Source: Batkoa obscura (taxonomy: Eukaryota; Entomophthoromycota; Entomophthoromycetes; Entomophthorales; Batkoaceae). Taken from it: a DNA stretch of 64,000 bases. The DNA lies in assembly GCA_030770535.1 (NCBI GenBank), contig JASVEC010000012.1, forward strand, positions 186,001 through 250,000, written 5' to 3'. Position numbers and translations under genes: made by a program. The notes under the pieces are model-generated. The model saw only the letters and a program-made list of their open reading frames with translations, was not told the origin of the DNA and made no database searches. Shown here in pieces: positions 40,104 to 50,402 of the stretch (positions within the stretch are counted from its first letter, which is position 1; each line of letters starts with the position of its first letter).

Positions 40104-40538
40104 TTAAGAGATTTGAATCTTACGTTGAGTTGAAGAAGTATCACGTGGGATAATAATTTCTAAGACACCATTATCGTACTTGGCCTTAACATCATCAGCG
40201 CGAGTGCCATGTGGTAAAGATAAAGTACGACTAAAGTTACCATAGCTACGTTCGCTATAAGTAGCATCTCCTTCTTTATGAGTTTCATCTCTCTTCTTAG
40301 TACCAGAGATAGTGATTTGACGTAAATTATCTGAGAAATCAACATGTAAATCTTCTTTCTTAAAGCCAGGTAATTCAGCATGGACAGTTACTTTATCTTC
40401 TTTACTATAGACATCAACTCTTGGTGAAAGGTCTTGAAAGTAGTTAGAGCCAGCATGTAATAATGGACTAAATAATCCATGATCACCACCAAATGAATGG
40501 AATAATGAGTTTTCTTGATTTGATCTTCTTAATGACAT
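40104..40538 (-). CDS. small heat-shock protein Hsp20, form A (left copy)
   Basis: ATP-independent holdase chaperone. 144 residues, intronless. The alpha-crystallin domain spans about 36-135: PRVDVYSKEDKVTVHAELPG, KEDLHVDF, the Y-S-E-R-S-Y-G-N-F-S-R-T consensus, LPHGTRADDVKAKYDNG and the GVLEIIIP strand. The C-terminal IQI (in KIQIS) is the I-x-I anchor for oligomerisation. It is transcribed away from form B, sharing a 522-bp promoter region that contains a heat-shock element. The protein is identical to the one at 51381-51815. Confidence 0.95.
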   Translation of the reverse strand: MSLRRSNQENSLFHSFGGDHGLFSPLLHAGSNYFQDLSPRVDVYSKEDKVTVHAELPGFKKEDLHVDFSDNLRQITISGTKKRDETHKEGDATYSERSYGNFSRTLSLPHGTRADDVKAKYDNGVLEIIIPRDTSSTQRKIQIS

Positions 40539-40590
40539 TTTACTTAATAATTGATTAAATTTTTATGTTGTTTATCTTTGATTTCTCATC

Positions 40591-40600
40591 TATTATATAC
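40591..40600 (-). promoter_or_regulatory. TATA box of Hsp20 form A (left)
   Basis: On the minus strand this reads GTATATAATA, about 55 bp before the ATG at 40538. The mirror copy is at 51319-51328. Confidence 0.6.
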
Positions 40601-40794
40601 TTTTTCAAAAAACAATATTACTACATTATAGCAATATTATGTAACAATAATTTCATAATTTCTTTATATTACGTCACACACACTTGAAAAAAAGATCTAA
40701 AAGCAAATTATTATCCAATTATTCTGTATCTAAGAGTTTTCTCTTCTAGTCTTATTCGTCAATTTTAGAATTTGCAAAAAGTACTATAAAATTA

Positions 40795-40814
40795 GGAAAT
40801 TTCTAGCAATTTCG
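40795..40814. promoter_or_regulatory. heat-shock element in the divergent Hsp20 promoter (left)
   Basis: GGAAA-TTTCT-AGCAA-TTTCG is four alternating 5-bp HSF units (nGAAn/nTTCn), the third imperfect (GCA). It lies between the two divergent Hsp20 genes. Confidence 0.75.
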
Positions 40815-40994
40815 AAACTTTTGGACAAGAATATCAAATCAAATAGAAAAATCCTACCAAATTTGGAAGTATAAAGAAATAGTAAAATAAAACACTTTTG
40901 TTCTGGTTTATGCTATACATAATAAGTTTTATTTAGAAGACACTCGAAAACATTAGATTAGATGCTTAGAATTTGAATAAGCATTAAGGAAATA

Positions 40995-41006
40995 GATATA
41001 AATAAA
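40995..41006 (+). promoter_or_regulatory. TATA box of Hsp20 form B (left)
   Basis: GATATAAATAAA, about 55-65 bp before the ATG at 41061. Confidence 0.55.
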
Positions 41007-41060
41007 ATCAAATTGAAATTATTTTAAATAAAAATTTATATCAAATAATAACAATAAAAA

Positions 41061-41516
41061 ATGTCATTAAGTCGATTTTTAAGAAGTTCACTTCAACCAT
41101 TTGAACATCTACATCTATCACCGTTACAACATAGCTTTAGAAATGGAGGACCATTATTGAAGTTTAACAATAATTGGGAAGAATTTTTAAATCCAAGAGT
41201 AGAAGTGATTAAAAAGGACCAACAAACTATTGTTCAAGTCGAGTTAGCTGGTTTTAATAAAGAAGATATTCAAATCAATGTTTCTGAAGATCAACGTCAA
41301 TTAGTCCTTACTGGTGAATCTAAAAGAGATAAAACTCATAATGAAGGTGAGATCTCTTATAGTGAACGTGAATATGGTAGCTTTACTCGTAGTTTTACTC
41401 TTCCATCTGGTTCTAAGACTGAAGATATTAAAGCTAAATTTGATAATGGTTTATTACAAGTTATCATTCCAAAGGAAGAAACTAAGGAACAACAACGTCA
41501 AATTACTATTGATTAA
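41061..41516 (+). CDS. small heat-shock protein Hsp20, form B (left copy)
   Basis: 151 residues, intronless, alpha-crystallin domain about 44-143: PRVEVIKKDQQTIVQVELAG, NKEDIQINVSE, the Y-S-E-R-E-Y-G-S-F-T-R-S consensus, LPSGSKTEDIKAKFDNG and GLLQVIIPK. It ends ITID, giving an I-x-I element. It is a paralogue of form A, clearly diverged in the first 40 residues (MSLSRFLRSSLQPFEHLH). Identical to the copy at 50403-50858. Confidence 0.95.
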   Translation: MSLSRFLRSSLQPFEHLHLSPLQHSFRNGGPLLKFNNNWEEFLNPRVEVIKKDQQTIVQVELAGFNKEDIQINVSEDQRQLVLTGESKRDKTHNEGEISYSEREYGSFTRSFTLPSGSKTEDIKAKFDNGLLQVIIPKEETKEQQRQITID

Positions 41517-41593
41517 GTGAATTAAGCTATCTTTTTATTTGTATATAATTTACCTTATAAATTTATTTTTTTATTGTAAATAAAGTATTTAAA

Positions 41594-42268
41594 AATTGAT
41601 TTTATTTTTAGTATTTTGTAATAAAAATTATAGAATTTTAATTTTATCTTAAATATAAACAAATTACAAAGCAAAAATACTAGTGTAAAATCTATAAAAC
41701 ATCATATTGTTATTAATTATTTATAAAGTACAAAATAAATAATATTATAATAAAATATCTTTTAAAAACTTCAAATCAAATAAGTTTTTATTAAAGTTTT
41801 TCTAAGAACTAGTTTTAAGTATATTAAATTTATATTCAGAGTCATCATCTACATAAATCAATTAACACCCATATATTAAAACATATGTATCAAAGCATAT
41901 GAGTAAACTGTTAATGGAACAATTGCTCTACTAATCTAATTTATAAAACGCATTAATTAACTAACTATAAATAATAGTGAGCTAACCATTTAACTAGCAT
42001 ATAAAATAAATAATCAAAAAGACATATGACGTTCTCATCTGATTGAATTTAACTTTATATTTAGTAAAAGTTAACAATCATTCATTTCAAAATTATGGAT
42101 AATCTTCAGACTAATTTAGATCCATCAACGCTAACCACAATAATGACTTATAACATGAATTGATCATCGATTAAAAAAGTTTGACGTGTTACTATTAAAT
42201 ACTATATAAATAAATTAAGTAAAGGGCTAAAATTATTATTTTGTTCAAATAAAGAAAACATCAAAATA
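41594..42268. promoter_or_regulatory. upstream region of trypsin 1
   Basis: Contains blocks shared in the same order and spacing with the trypsin 2 upstream region: TAATAGTGA(G/A)CTAAC near 41971-41986, GACATATGA at 42021-42029 followed by CATCTGAT, and TATAACATGAAT near 42149-42160. The TATA box ACTATATAAAT is at 42201-42211, 58 bp before the ATG. Confidence 0.65.
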
Positions 42269-43051
42269 ATGTTTACCAAATCTGTTATTGTCCTCACTAC
42301 TCTTTTCAGCACCATCTACTCCTCCCCTCAAACTTTGGATGACCGTATCATTGGTGGTGTTGAAGTCTCTCCTAAATTCAAATACCCTTGGTTAGCTTCT
42401 TTACAATTCAATGGACGCCATGGCTGTGGTGGTGTAATCCTTAACAAAAACACTGTCTTAACCGCTGCTCATTGTTCTCAAGGCACTGTATCCACTTTTA
42501 GTGTAAATATTCATCGTCATAATTTAACACAAACTTCATCTTCTGAAAATGGAGAAACTATTGCAGTATCTCAAGTAATCAATCATCCAAATTATAATCC
42601 AACTCGTCATACCAATGATGTTTCTATTTGGAAATTAGCTACTCCAACTACTTTGGATATCGATGGCATTGATTTAGATGATGGTACTTATGGTGAACAA
42701 ACTGGGCTTAAAGTGATTGCTGCTGGTTGGGGATTAACTCAAACTGGTGGTTCAGTATCTCCTGTTTTAAGAGAAGTTACAATCCCAATTATTGATAAAA
42801 ACGTATGTTCTAAATATTGGACCTCTCATTTTGTTAATGTAGATATTAAGGTACAAGTGTGTGCTGGTGGTGAAGGTGGTAAAGATGCTTGTAATGGTGA
42901 TTCTGGAGGTCCTTTATTCACCACTAGTGCTAATGGTCGTCATGTTTTAATTGGTTCAACTACCTTCGGTAAACCTTGTGCTTACAAAGGAGTTCCTACT
43001 GTATGGGCAAGAACCTCCGCTTTCAGATCATTTATTGCTCAATATTCTTAA
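42269..43051 (+). CDS. secreted trypsin-like serine protease 1 (S1 family)
   Basis: 260 residues, intronless. Signal peptide at about 1-18, a short propeptide ending DDR26, then the mature start IIGG. The catalytic triad is His68 (LTAAHC), Asp117 (TNDVSIWKL) and Ser212 (GDSGGP). Asp206, six residues before the Ser (KDACNGDS), sets trypsin specificity for Arg/Lys; activation after Arg26 suggests auto-processing. Cys pairs fit the fungal trypsin pattern. The protein is a clear paralogue of trypsin 2 with the same residue numbering throughout. It lies inside the spacer of the Hsp20 inverted repeat. Confidence 0.95.
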   Translation: MFTKSVIVLTTLFSTIYSSPQTLDDRIIGGVEVSPKFKYPWLASLQFNGRHGCGGVILNKNTVLTAAHCSQGTVSTFSVNIHRHNLTQTSSSENGETIAVSQVINHPNYNPTRHTNDVSIWKLATPTTLDIDGIDLDDGTYGEQTGLKVIAAGWGLTQTGGSVSPVLREVTIPIIDKNVCSKYWTSHFVNVDIKVQVCAGGEGGKDACNGDSGGPLFTTSANGRHVLIGSTTFGKPCAYKGVPTVWARTSAFRSFIAQYS

Positions 43052-43897
43052 ATCAAGTAAACGGGAGATTTATTATAGTTTATTTATCAAGTTTTTTTTT
43101 GCTATTATTAATATTTAAGATATTCAAGGTAAAGAAATATAAAAAGCTATGATTAAATATTAACTATTATTTTAATAAGTAGCATTTATTTATTAGTACA
43201 ATATAACAACAAAGTAGAAATAGAATATTAAAAAGAGATTTTAGCATAAAAATCTTATTAAAATTCATATTATAACAAAATACATCAAAACCAACACTAT
43301 TCATATTACACTCCACTCTCAGATAAATCCCGATTTTAGTTGATGTTATTGAAATATAAGGTAATAAGATTAATATTTATAATACTTTCTTTTTAATATT
43401 ATATTAATTTTCATACAATATATAACATATAAAATCTTAAACTTTATATCAAAATAAAACAACAAAAAATAAAATCCAATCCATTTTGATAACATAAAGA
43501 TTATGAAATCAGCTTTAGAATAAAATATTATGCATAATTTAATAATTGTTACTAACCATTAGAAAAACTCATTGCATAATATCAATAATATAATATATTA
43601 TAAAATATACTATAATATAACTATATTTATTGTTATCAATAATAGTAACATTAATACTAAACTCTATTAATAGTAATTAATTGTTATCATAACTATCTAA
43701 ACAATTCAGGGGGTTGGGGTTAAACTTGAGTTAACCTAAAAATACTTTTCAAATTCACCATTAAAATCGCTACATTAAATATAAGAACCAATCAATTACT
43801 TGAAAAATAAGCACAAGTATTAATTAAGATACAACTCTACTTAAGATTTAATATTTTCTTTTTATTATAAATTTTAGTCTACTCTTTCTCTTCAATA
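43052..43897. other. intergenic, trypsin 1 to GT32 gene
   Basis: About 850 bp, very AT-rich. No gene recognised. Confidence 0.55.
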
Positions 43898-44797
43898 ATG
43901 CGATTATATAAAAAAATAGGTTATATCATTGGAAGTTTTGTATTTATAACTTTAGTTTATCTTTACAATTTACGTCGTTTATGTCGAGAAGATACTACCA
44001 TTTATCCTACTGTAACATATACTAAAATTAGTAAATTAATCCATATGACAGCCAAGGATGAAGCCCATGTATATAAAGAAATTAAAGATTTTTGGATATC
44101 TAGAAATCCAGGATATAAATATAAAGTATACAATGATTATGAAATTGATGCTATAGTGCGGGATAATATGGACTCAGAAGTATATGAAGCATTTAAATTA
44201 TTACCTAGACCAGTATTAAAAGCGGATTATTTTCGATATATAATTTTATATCTTTATGGAGGCATTTATAGTGATACAGATACTATTTGTTTAAGACCTA
44301 TAGATACTTGGAGTGATGGTAAAGAAGATGTTGATATGATCTTAGGCTTAGAAGGTTATGAACCTGATGAAAAATATGTTTGTGAAGAAGAAAGTATGGC
44401 AAGAGATATTCAATTTACTCAATGGACTATAATGAGTCGAGCTAAACATCCCATTTTATTAAATGTGATTAATAAAATTAAAGAAATTACACCCATTATG
44501 ATTAATAAAACATATACTAGTTATTGTGATGTATTAAATTGGACAGGACCTGGAGTTTGGACGGATGCTGTTATGGAATATTTAAATTTAAAGAATACTA
44601 CGGAATTAGATATTAAAAAAGGAAAGTTAATTAATGGAGTTTATATTTTACCTAATACAGGATTTAATGGACCAGACGAAGAATATGATCCAGAAGCTAA
44701 AGTTCAACATTTATTTTGGGGTTCTTGGAAAAATCATACAATGTTTAAATTTTATCAAGAAATTGATCGATATTTTTATTTTAGATTTAGATGTTAA
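43898..44797 (+). CDS. GT32 family alpha-1,6-mannosyltransferase-like (Och1-type) enzyme
   Basis: Golgi type II membrane protein that probably transfers mannose to N-glycans or other glycans. 299 residues, intronless. One membrane segment at about 8-24 follows a short basic tail. KLIHMTAKDE opens the glycosyltransferase domain, followed by RNPGYKYKVYND, VLKADYFRYIILYLYGG and the DXD metal/nucleotide-sugar motif DTD at 126-128 in GGIYSDTDTICLRP. TGPGVWTDAV and HLFWGSWK complete the family pattern. Donor and acceptor specificity cannot be read from the sequence. A (TCTTTC)n-like run follows the stop. Confidence 0.9.
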   Translation: MRLYKKIGYIIGSFVFITLVYLYNLRRLCREDTTIYPTVTYTKISKLIHMTAKDEAHVYKEIKDFWISRNPGYKYKVYNDYEIDAIVRDNMDSEVYEAFKLLPRPVLKADYFRYIILYLYGGIYSDTDTICLRPIDTWSDGKEDVDMILGLEGYEPDEKYVCEEESMARDIQFTQWTIMSRAKHPILLNVINKIKEITPIMINKTYTSYCDVLNWTGPGVWTDAVMEYLNLKNTTELDIKKGKLINGVYILPNTGFNGPDEEYDPEAKVQHLFWGSWKNHTMFKFYQEIDRYFYFRFRC

Positions 44798-44965
44798 AAA
44801 GGAATTTTATAATATACAACATTTAATCTCTTTCTCTTTCTCTTTCTCTTACATATTATTTTTACATATCTTGTTATATTATTTTAATAAAATTATCATA
44901 TAATTAAATGATGAGTTTTAAAATAAAAAATAAAACATTCTTTATATTGAAAATTCAATTTTATT

Positions 44966-46979
44966 TTATTCTTTTTTTAATTTAAAATTATTAAAATCCA
45001 ATACTAATTCAATATTAGATTCTTTTAAAATTGAATTAATTTCCACTTGAACAGTTTTTGTAATATAAGATAATAATCGACTTGAATTTAAATCTAATTC
45101 ATTTAATTGATGCATTTTCAATAACTAAATATAATAAATAAAATATTAATAAATATAATATAATTTAATAATAGTAAATAATAATTACTTCTTGAATTCT
45201 TCCCTCTCGAAGTATAAAACTACCTTGTAAATAAAATTGATTTAAATTTAATTCGGCTTTTTTAATATATGGACAATTTGCTTCAATAATACTTTCTAAT
45301 AATTTTAGACTAACTGGTAATTGTTCAATATTATATTCCTTTTTAATAAGCTCCTTTTCACTCCCATAAAATATTAATGATTCAATTTGATTATTAGTAA
45401 CTAACCAATCAGATAATATATACTCTTCATTTCCTTTATTACTTGAATAACCTTTAAATGCTAATTTACCAAGTATTTTAGTATTATCTAAAGGTTCTTC
45501 TTGAGTTGAAATGATTTTAAACTCTAAACTAGATATTGGACTTCCAAGTTGATTTTGATTAATATAATCATAAATTAAAGTATTTGATAATACACCAAAT
45601 ACATTATTATGAGTTAAACTATTAACTAATTGACAACCTAATAAAGCATTAATAGCTTGACTATGAGATTTTGGAAAAAAGGGATCATCAGTATATAATA
45701 ATCTTAATTTAGAATGACTGTTATTTAATATTTGTTTAGTAAATACATTATTTAATAAATGTCGATCTCTTTGCATAATCTTTTTTATAAAATCAAAAGT
45801 AATTTGTTGAATAAAAGTAACTATGGACCATGGCTTAGTAGAATATAAATTCTCATAATCTTCTGATTTTAAATTGAATTGAATTTCATTGGAGAATAAA
45901 ATATCGTTTAAGTCCTTACTTGATCGATATTTGATAGTAATTGAATTATAAATTTCTTTTGTTGGTTTAATATGATAAGTCACTTTCTTAGACAAAAAAT
46001 AATAAATTCGCATAATTTCATCTGATAATAATGCGTTTTTAGTAGTTAAATAATTATCTTCTTGTCCCACTTGAAATTGCATTGGAAAGGAATGTGAAAA
46101 AGCAGAGATACTAGAATAAATATGAGTGGCATTAAATTCATTAATGTTAACTTCATTATTATTATATTTAATATAACTTATTTTAACATTGTTATTACTT
46201 TCTATTTTATATAAGATATAAATTAATAACTATAATAATTAAAATTAAAATTAAACTTACCAATATCTTCTTGATTTGATCCGTTATTAATAAATTCATT
46301 AAAAGATATAACTTTTATATTATTGATAGTAGTAGATGCAACCTCTTTATCTAATACAATTAAAATAATATTTTTATCTTTAATTATTTTAATAGCTTCA
46401 TCCAATTGAATTTCATTAATAAAAAATACATCATTTTCTTTAATTAATTCATTAATCTTTTGATCAAAATTTACAATGACATTTAAATGAAAACCATAAT
46501 AAACGGAAGCTAAAAAAAAGGCATTATTAATAATTTAATAATAAAAATTAAAATAATTAAAATAAAATATAATTACCTAAAAATACAATAAAACTTGCAA
46601 ATGAATTCTTATTATCATAAATGAATAAATTTCCCTCTCCCAATATTTTAATACTTTTACCAACTTTTCGTAATTCCTGTAATACATTTTGAGCTTCTCC
46701 TTTAACACTTACTTTTGCCTCATTAATCCAAGTATTTAACCAATCATTTAATCCATTTAATTGTCGACTTACTCTAATAGTTAAATCGGAACTAAAAGGA
46801 GTAGCACGGTTTCTGTAAACAACAGATTCATTCTTTAATCGAGTTGGTGAAGTGATGCATTGATTTAATATAAAACTAGGATGAATATCATAACTGAAGT
46901 TGGTAATGAAATTGTAAACTAATAAGAGAGTTATAGTTAGTAATAAACAATAACTTAATTCATCTAAATGGAGATCCAT
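44966..46979 (-). CDS. acyl-CoA synthetase-like (ANL superfamily) membrane protein, degenerate
   Basis: Five exons: 46979 to about 46575; about 46512-46261; about 46205-45187; and a last exon ending at 44966, phases agreeing. The roughly 600-residue product starts with a membrane anchor at about 8-27. I compare it from memory with fungal AMP-binding-domain proteins annotated as long-chain acyl-CoA synthetase-like. Similar blocks in order are NESVVYRNRATPFSSDLTIR, ASVYYGFHLNVIVNFDQ, PWSIVTFIQQ, SKLRLLYTDDPFFPK and LGSPISSLEFKIIST. The usual adenylate-forming motif (TSGTTGxPKG) is not visible, so it may not be catalytic. Family assignment is moderate; a novel anchored protein is the alternative. 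Confidence 0.5.
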
Positions 46980-46996
46980 AGTTGATGTATTGCTTT

Positions 46997-47037
46997 GATT
47001 TTCTTTTCTTTTCTTTTCTTTTCTTTTCTTTTCTTTT
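46997..47037. repeat. (CTTTT)n microsatellite
   Basis: About eight tandem CTTTT units, roughly 20-60 bp upstream of the start of the acyl-CoA synthetase-like gene. On the transcribed strand it is an AAAAG purine tract. Confidence 0.9.
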
Positions 47038-47390
47038 AATAAAAGAGGAGTTTTTATTTATTTTCTACTTTTATGTATAATTCGCTTCTTTTTACTATTG
47101 GCTTTCAGTTTCTTATTGGCTTATATCTTTTTATTCTTTTTATTAGGGTAAATACGAATTACTAATTTTTATTATACGTCATACTACAAAATTTCAAATC
47201 TGATAAGTCCAATAATTTTACACAATTGAGAAAATCCGCTTCAAGTTTCGGTTAAACGTAAAAGTAGAAAAAGAAAAACTAGCAAGTTTATCCATCAATA
47301 AGATTAGTCGTTATTTTTATTAATGTATCAATACTTCAACATTGATATATTAATAAAAATGATGTATTTTGATCAAGAAAAGGAGGATAT

Positions 47391-47536
47391 ACTAGAAGAA
47401 GGTTTCAGATAGTTACTTTTAAAACTTACTTTACTAAATAAAACACTAAAAGCATTTACTTTGTTAATATAAACTCTTTCGTACTTTACTAAATAAAGTA
47501 AGTTTTGCGAGCAACTTACTGAAACCTTCATCTAGT
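47391..47536. mobile_element. 146-bp inverted-repeat (fold-back) element, unrelated to the main MITE family
   Basis: The ends ACTAGAAGAAGGTTTCAG and, in reverse complement, ACTAGATGAAGGTTTCAG match with one change. The inner arm AAAACTTACTTTA...TAAA also pairs, giving terminal repeats of about 50 bp with some mismatch. No ORF. A single copy was seen here, so mobility is inference. Confidence 0.55.
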
Positions 47537-48334
47537 GATAAAAAAAACTTTGCAGTAATTTTTACTTAAATTTTGATTCTATTTTAATCTAAATTTCTTT
47601 TTTTAATAAATAGTTAAACAACAGATCAAAATTGAACACAAATTGAATTTTAAAAATAAATTGAACATGTTTTTGTATTACTGTCTAAAAAAAGCATAGA
47701 TTTTCAGTTAAGTTATATCAATATAAAAATGAAATTAATAAAGTTGAACGTTACAGTTTAAATTCAACATAAAAACTGTTAAAAAAAGAATCCAAGTTTT
47801 AAATCTATTTCCATTCTTTAATTTAATTTTATTACATCTTTCCAATGCACTTCCACTATTATATTCTTCTGCTTCCATTCATAACCTCCTTGCATCTCCA
47901 TCCTTCTATATTAGGGAATACGGATCCTGATAGTGACCCAAAATCAATTAAAATTATAAACAATATATTAGCTGAAGCTATTGCCGTGTTTGTTACTTTT
48001 AAAGAAGAGTAATTGTTAATAGAATAGCCTTCAAATATTACATTATCTATAAATATATTTTTATTATTCGATTTATAAAAAATTTAAGTATTAAGGTTCT
48101 ATATTATTTAATAAAATATTTTAACTTTTCATTAGTGTTACTTTGTTTAGTTTTATCATATTAAAATAAAATATTAATACCAGCTAATAGTTAAAAAAAT
48201 AACAATAAGATAATAGCCTTACTTTTTTTATTTTAAATTAACTTGCATACAAGAATAGGACTCATTTATATAAATATTTAATTACCAGCTATTCAAGGTC
48301 TAATGCGATTCCTTATATTTAATCAGAATTTTTT

Positions 48335-49894
48335 TTATTCACTTTTAGCTCGTTTACATTCTCTAGAAATTGATTCTTCATTAGGCTCACTGTGATTGAC
48401 TGAACCATTTTTATTGAAATTAGCTTGTTTTTGACTTGGATTTCCATTACTCTCTACTCCATGTTTTCCATCATTATCCGATTTTGAGATACTTTGAACT
48501 GATCTCTTCTTTTGTAATTTAATTATTGGTGCTGGTGCTTTGATACTTGAAATTGAAGACGATCTAGTTTTAAGTGATAAACTAGAGCTATTAAGCTTTT
48601 CCGTTTCTTCACGTGTACGAAAGGTTTGAACTTTAGGTTTTACCCAAGAATAATCAGGTATGGGATGAGAAATGATACGCTTACCTGGTTTGGTTTGAGA
48701 TGAAGTGATTAAAGTAGCACTACTTTTTTGTTTCATTGTTTCATGGCTACGTTTTAAGTTGGGTTTATTATCAACATTACTTACTCTAGAATTATTAATT
48801 CCTGTAAACGTTCTTTTAACTAATTTGCTGGTTGAAAGAGTAGAATTAGATCTACTTGGAATTTTTGTTATCTGCTTCTTGTCTTGTAAACTATTGCTTT
48901 TTTCATTAATTTTAATTGACTTTTCACCTTTACGTTGCAATTGAGCTACCTCTTTATTTGTATGAAATGAATTTACTTTTGATTTTATCAATGAATAATT
49001 AGCCATGGGATATTGAATAATGACTTTACGTGGGTTTGAACTTTCTTGTTGTTTACTACTCTGAGAAGAAGTTTGACTTTCTTTAATGGAATCGGGACTT
49101 TTTTCCAATAGGGAACTATTTAAAACAGCTGAATCCTCTTTTTGTTTTTCAAAAACTTGAACTTCTCGATTTAATTTCCTTGCTAATGTAGGGTATGGAT
49201 ACTTTTGAATATTCTTTAAAATGGCTTCACTTAAATAACCATCCATTTTTTTCTGCCTTTCTGGACAACGATAAGTATACAATTGATATGTGTGTTTCAC
49301 AACATTTCGAACATTAATGTCTTTATCTGATAAGCCCTGTGACAAACATTTTTCAATAGTATCAAAAAAATTCATTGTGGAATCTAATTCCCAATTATAA
49401 ATAAAAGAATCAATTAAAATTATACAAGTTTCTCTAACATAAATATTGCTATCCTTTAACCCTTTTTGAAACTCTTGTAACATACCACGGTATGGATAGC
49501 TCTCTACTATATCTGATAGCGTCTTATACGCCTTTTCTCGTAATAATCGATTTTTCCCCAATACTTTGATTAAGGTGGTTATGAAATTGATTACATATGG
49601 CTGAAAATCTTGTTTTAATCCTAAAGCTAATACTGATACTAACTCTTGAGTGGCTAATGATAAACGTGTTCTATCTGTAGATACGGATTTCATTATTGGT
49701 GTATGGATTTTTGAAAATAAAGTTTGAAAGTTATTACATTGCAAATAATCTTCATTTGCGAGTAGCTGTGTCTTTAATTTCTTCATTTTAATTTCATATT
49801 TGCTCCAGTTCTCTGCTGTCTCTGGCTTTTCAAAAGTGGTAGCACAATCTGATATTAAATCGGATAGTTGGTGTTCAACATTAATTAAATCCAT
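48335..49894 (-). CDS. CLASP/TOG-domain microtubule-associated protein
   Basis: 519 residues, intronless. Residues about 25-235 are a CLASP_N/TOG-type HEAT array: TAENWSKYEIKMKKLK, MKSVSTDRTRLSLATQELVSVLA, LKQDFQPYVINFITTLIKVLG, KTLSDIVESYPYRG, LKDSNIYVRETCIILI and LSDKDINVRNVVKHTYQLY. The remainder is Ser/Lys-rich and basic, as in CLASP tails that bind the microtubule lattice. It contains two copies of a short motif about 115 residues apart, YSLIKSKVNSFHTNKE and YSWVKPKVQTFRTREE. At 519 residues it is much shorter than canonical CLASP, with a single TOG region. Confidence 0.8.
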   Translation of the reverse strand: MDLINVEHQLSDLISDCATTFEKPETAENWSKYEIKMKKLKTQLLANEDYLQCNNFQTLFSKIHTPIMKSVSTDRTRLSLATQELVSVLALGLKQDFQPYVINFITTLIKVLGKNRLLREKAYKTLSDIVESYPYRGMLQEFQKGLKDSNIYVRETCIILIDSFIYNWELDSTMNFFDTIEKCLSQGLSDKDINVRNVVKHTYQLYTYRCPERQKKMDGYLSEAILKNIQKYPYPTLARKLNREVQVFEKQKEDSAVLNSSLLEKSPDSIKESQTSSQSSKQQESSNPRKVIIQYPMANYSLIKSKVNSFHTNKEVAQLQRKGEKSIKINEKSNSLQDKKQITKIPSRSNSTLSTSKLVKRTFTGINNSRVSNVDNKPNLKRSHETMKQKSSATLITSSQTKPGKRIISHPIPDYSWVKPKVQTFRTREETEKLNSSSLSLKTRSSSISSIKAPAPIIKLQKKRSVQSISKSDNDGKHGVESNGNPSQKQANFNKNGSVNHSEPNEESISRECKRAKSE

Positions 49895-50325
49895 TCTGTT
49901 CTTTTTTAACTTTTTTTATAAAAAGAATTGAAACTTGGTAATTTTTGTACATTTTATATCACTTGAAAATTTTTTTGTGCAATTCTTGTATTTCGACAAC
50001 AATTGGTTGGTCCAATTCATTTTTTGGGGATAATTTTACCCTAAAGTTACCTTTTATAGTTGCTTAGTTTGAAGCTGATGTTTTTATACAAGAGAATGAC
50101 TAATGTTGTTCAGAGATAACAACATATAACATTACTGAATAGCAAGTCTACTTGAAAATAAATGTAAAATACACGGTTAAAATTTGATATTATAGTTATA
50201 ACCATAAAATAATAATAAATTTAGCTACATATTCCAAATTGATCTTATTATTAAATGATCAATAAAAATAAACATCAATACACACAAATGTAGATATTAA
50301 TTTGATGTCAAAAGTTAGAATTATG
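49895..50325. other. intergenic, CLASP-like gene to right Hsp20 arm
   Basis: About 430 bp. CLASP promoter on the minus strand. No gene recognised. Confidence 0.55.
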
Positions 50326-50402
50326 TTTAAATACTTTATTTACAATAAAAAAATAAATTTATAAGGTAAATTATATACAAATAAAAAGATAGCTTAATTC
50401 AC

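Larger units (their letters stand above)
40053..41593. repeat. left arm of a 1,541-bp inverted repeat
   Basis: Reverse complement of 50326-51866 over the whole length in the stretches I compared: both genes, the intergenic promoter and part of the 3' flanks. Similarity stops abruptly at both ends. Position x here corresponds to 91919 minus x in the other arm. Confidence 0.93.
46980..48334. other. intergenic with a pentanucleotide repeat and a fold-back element
   Basis: Contains (CTTTT)n at about 46997-47037, in the likely promoter of the minus-strand gene, and the inverted-repeat element at 47391-47536. No gene recognised. Confidence 0.6.
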
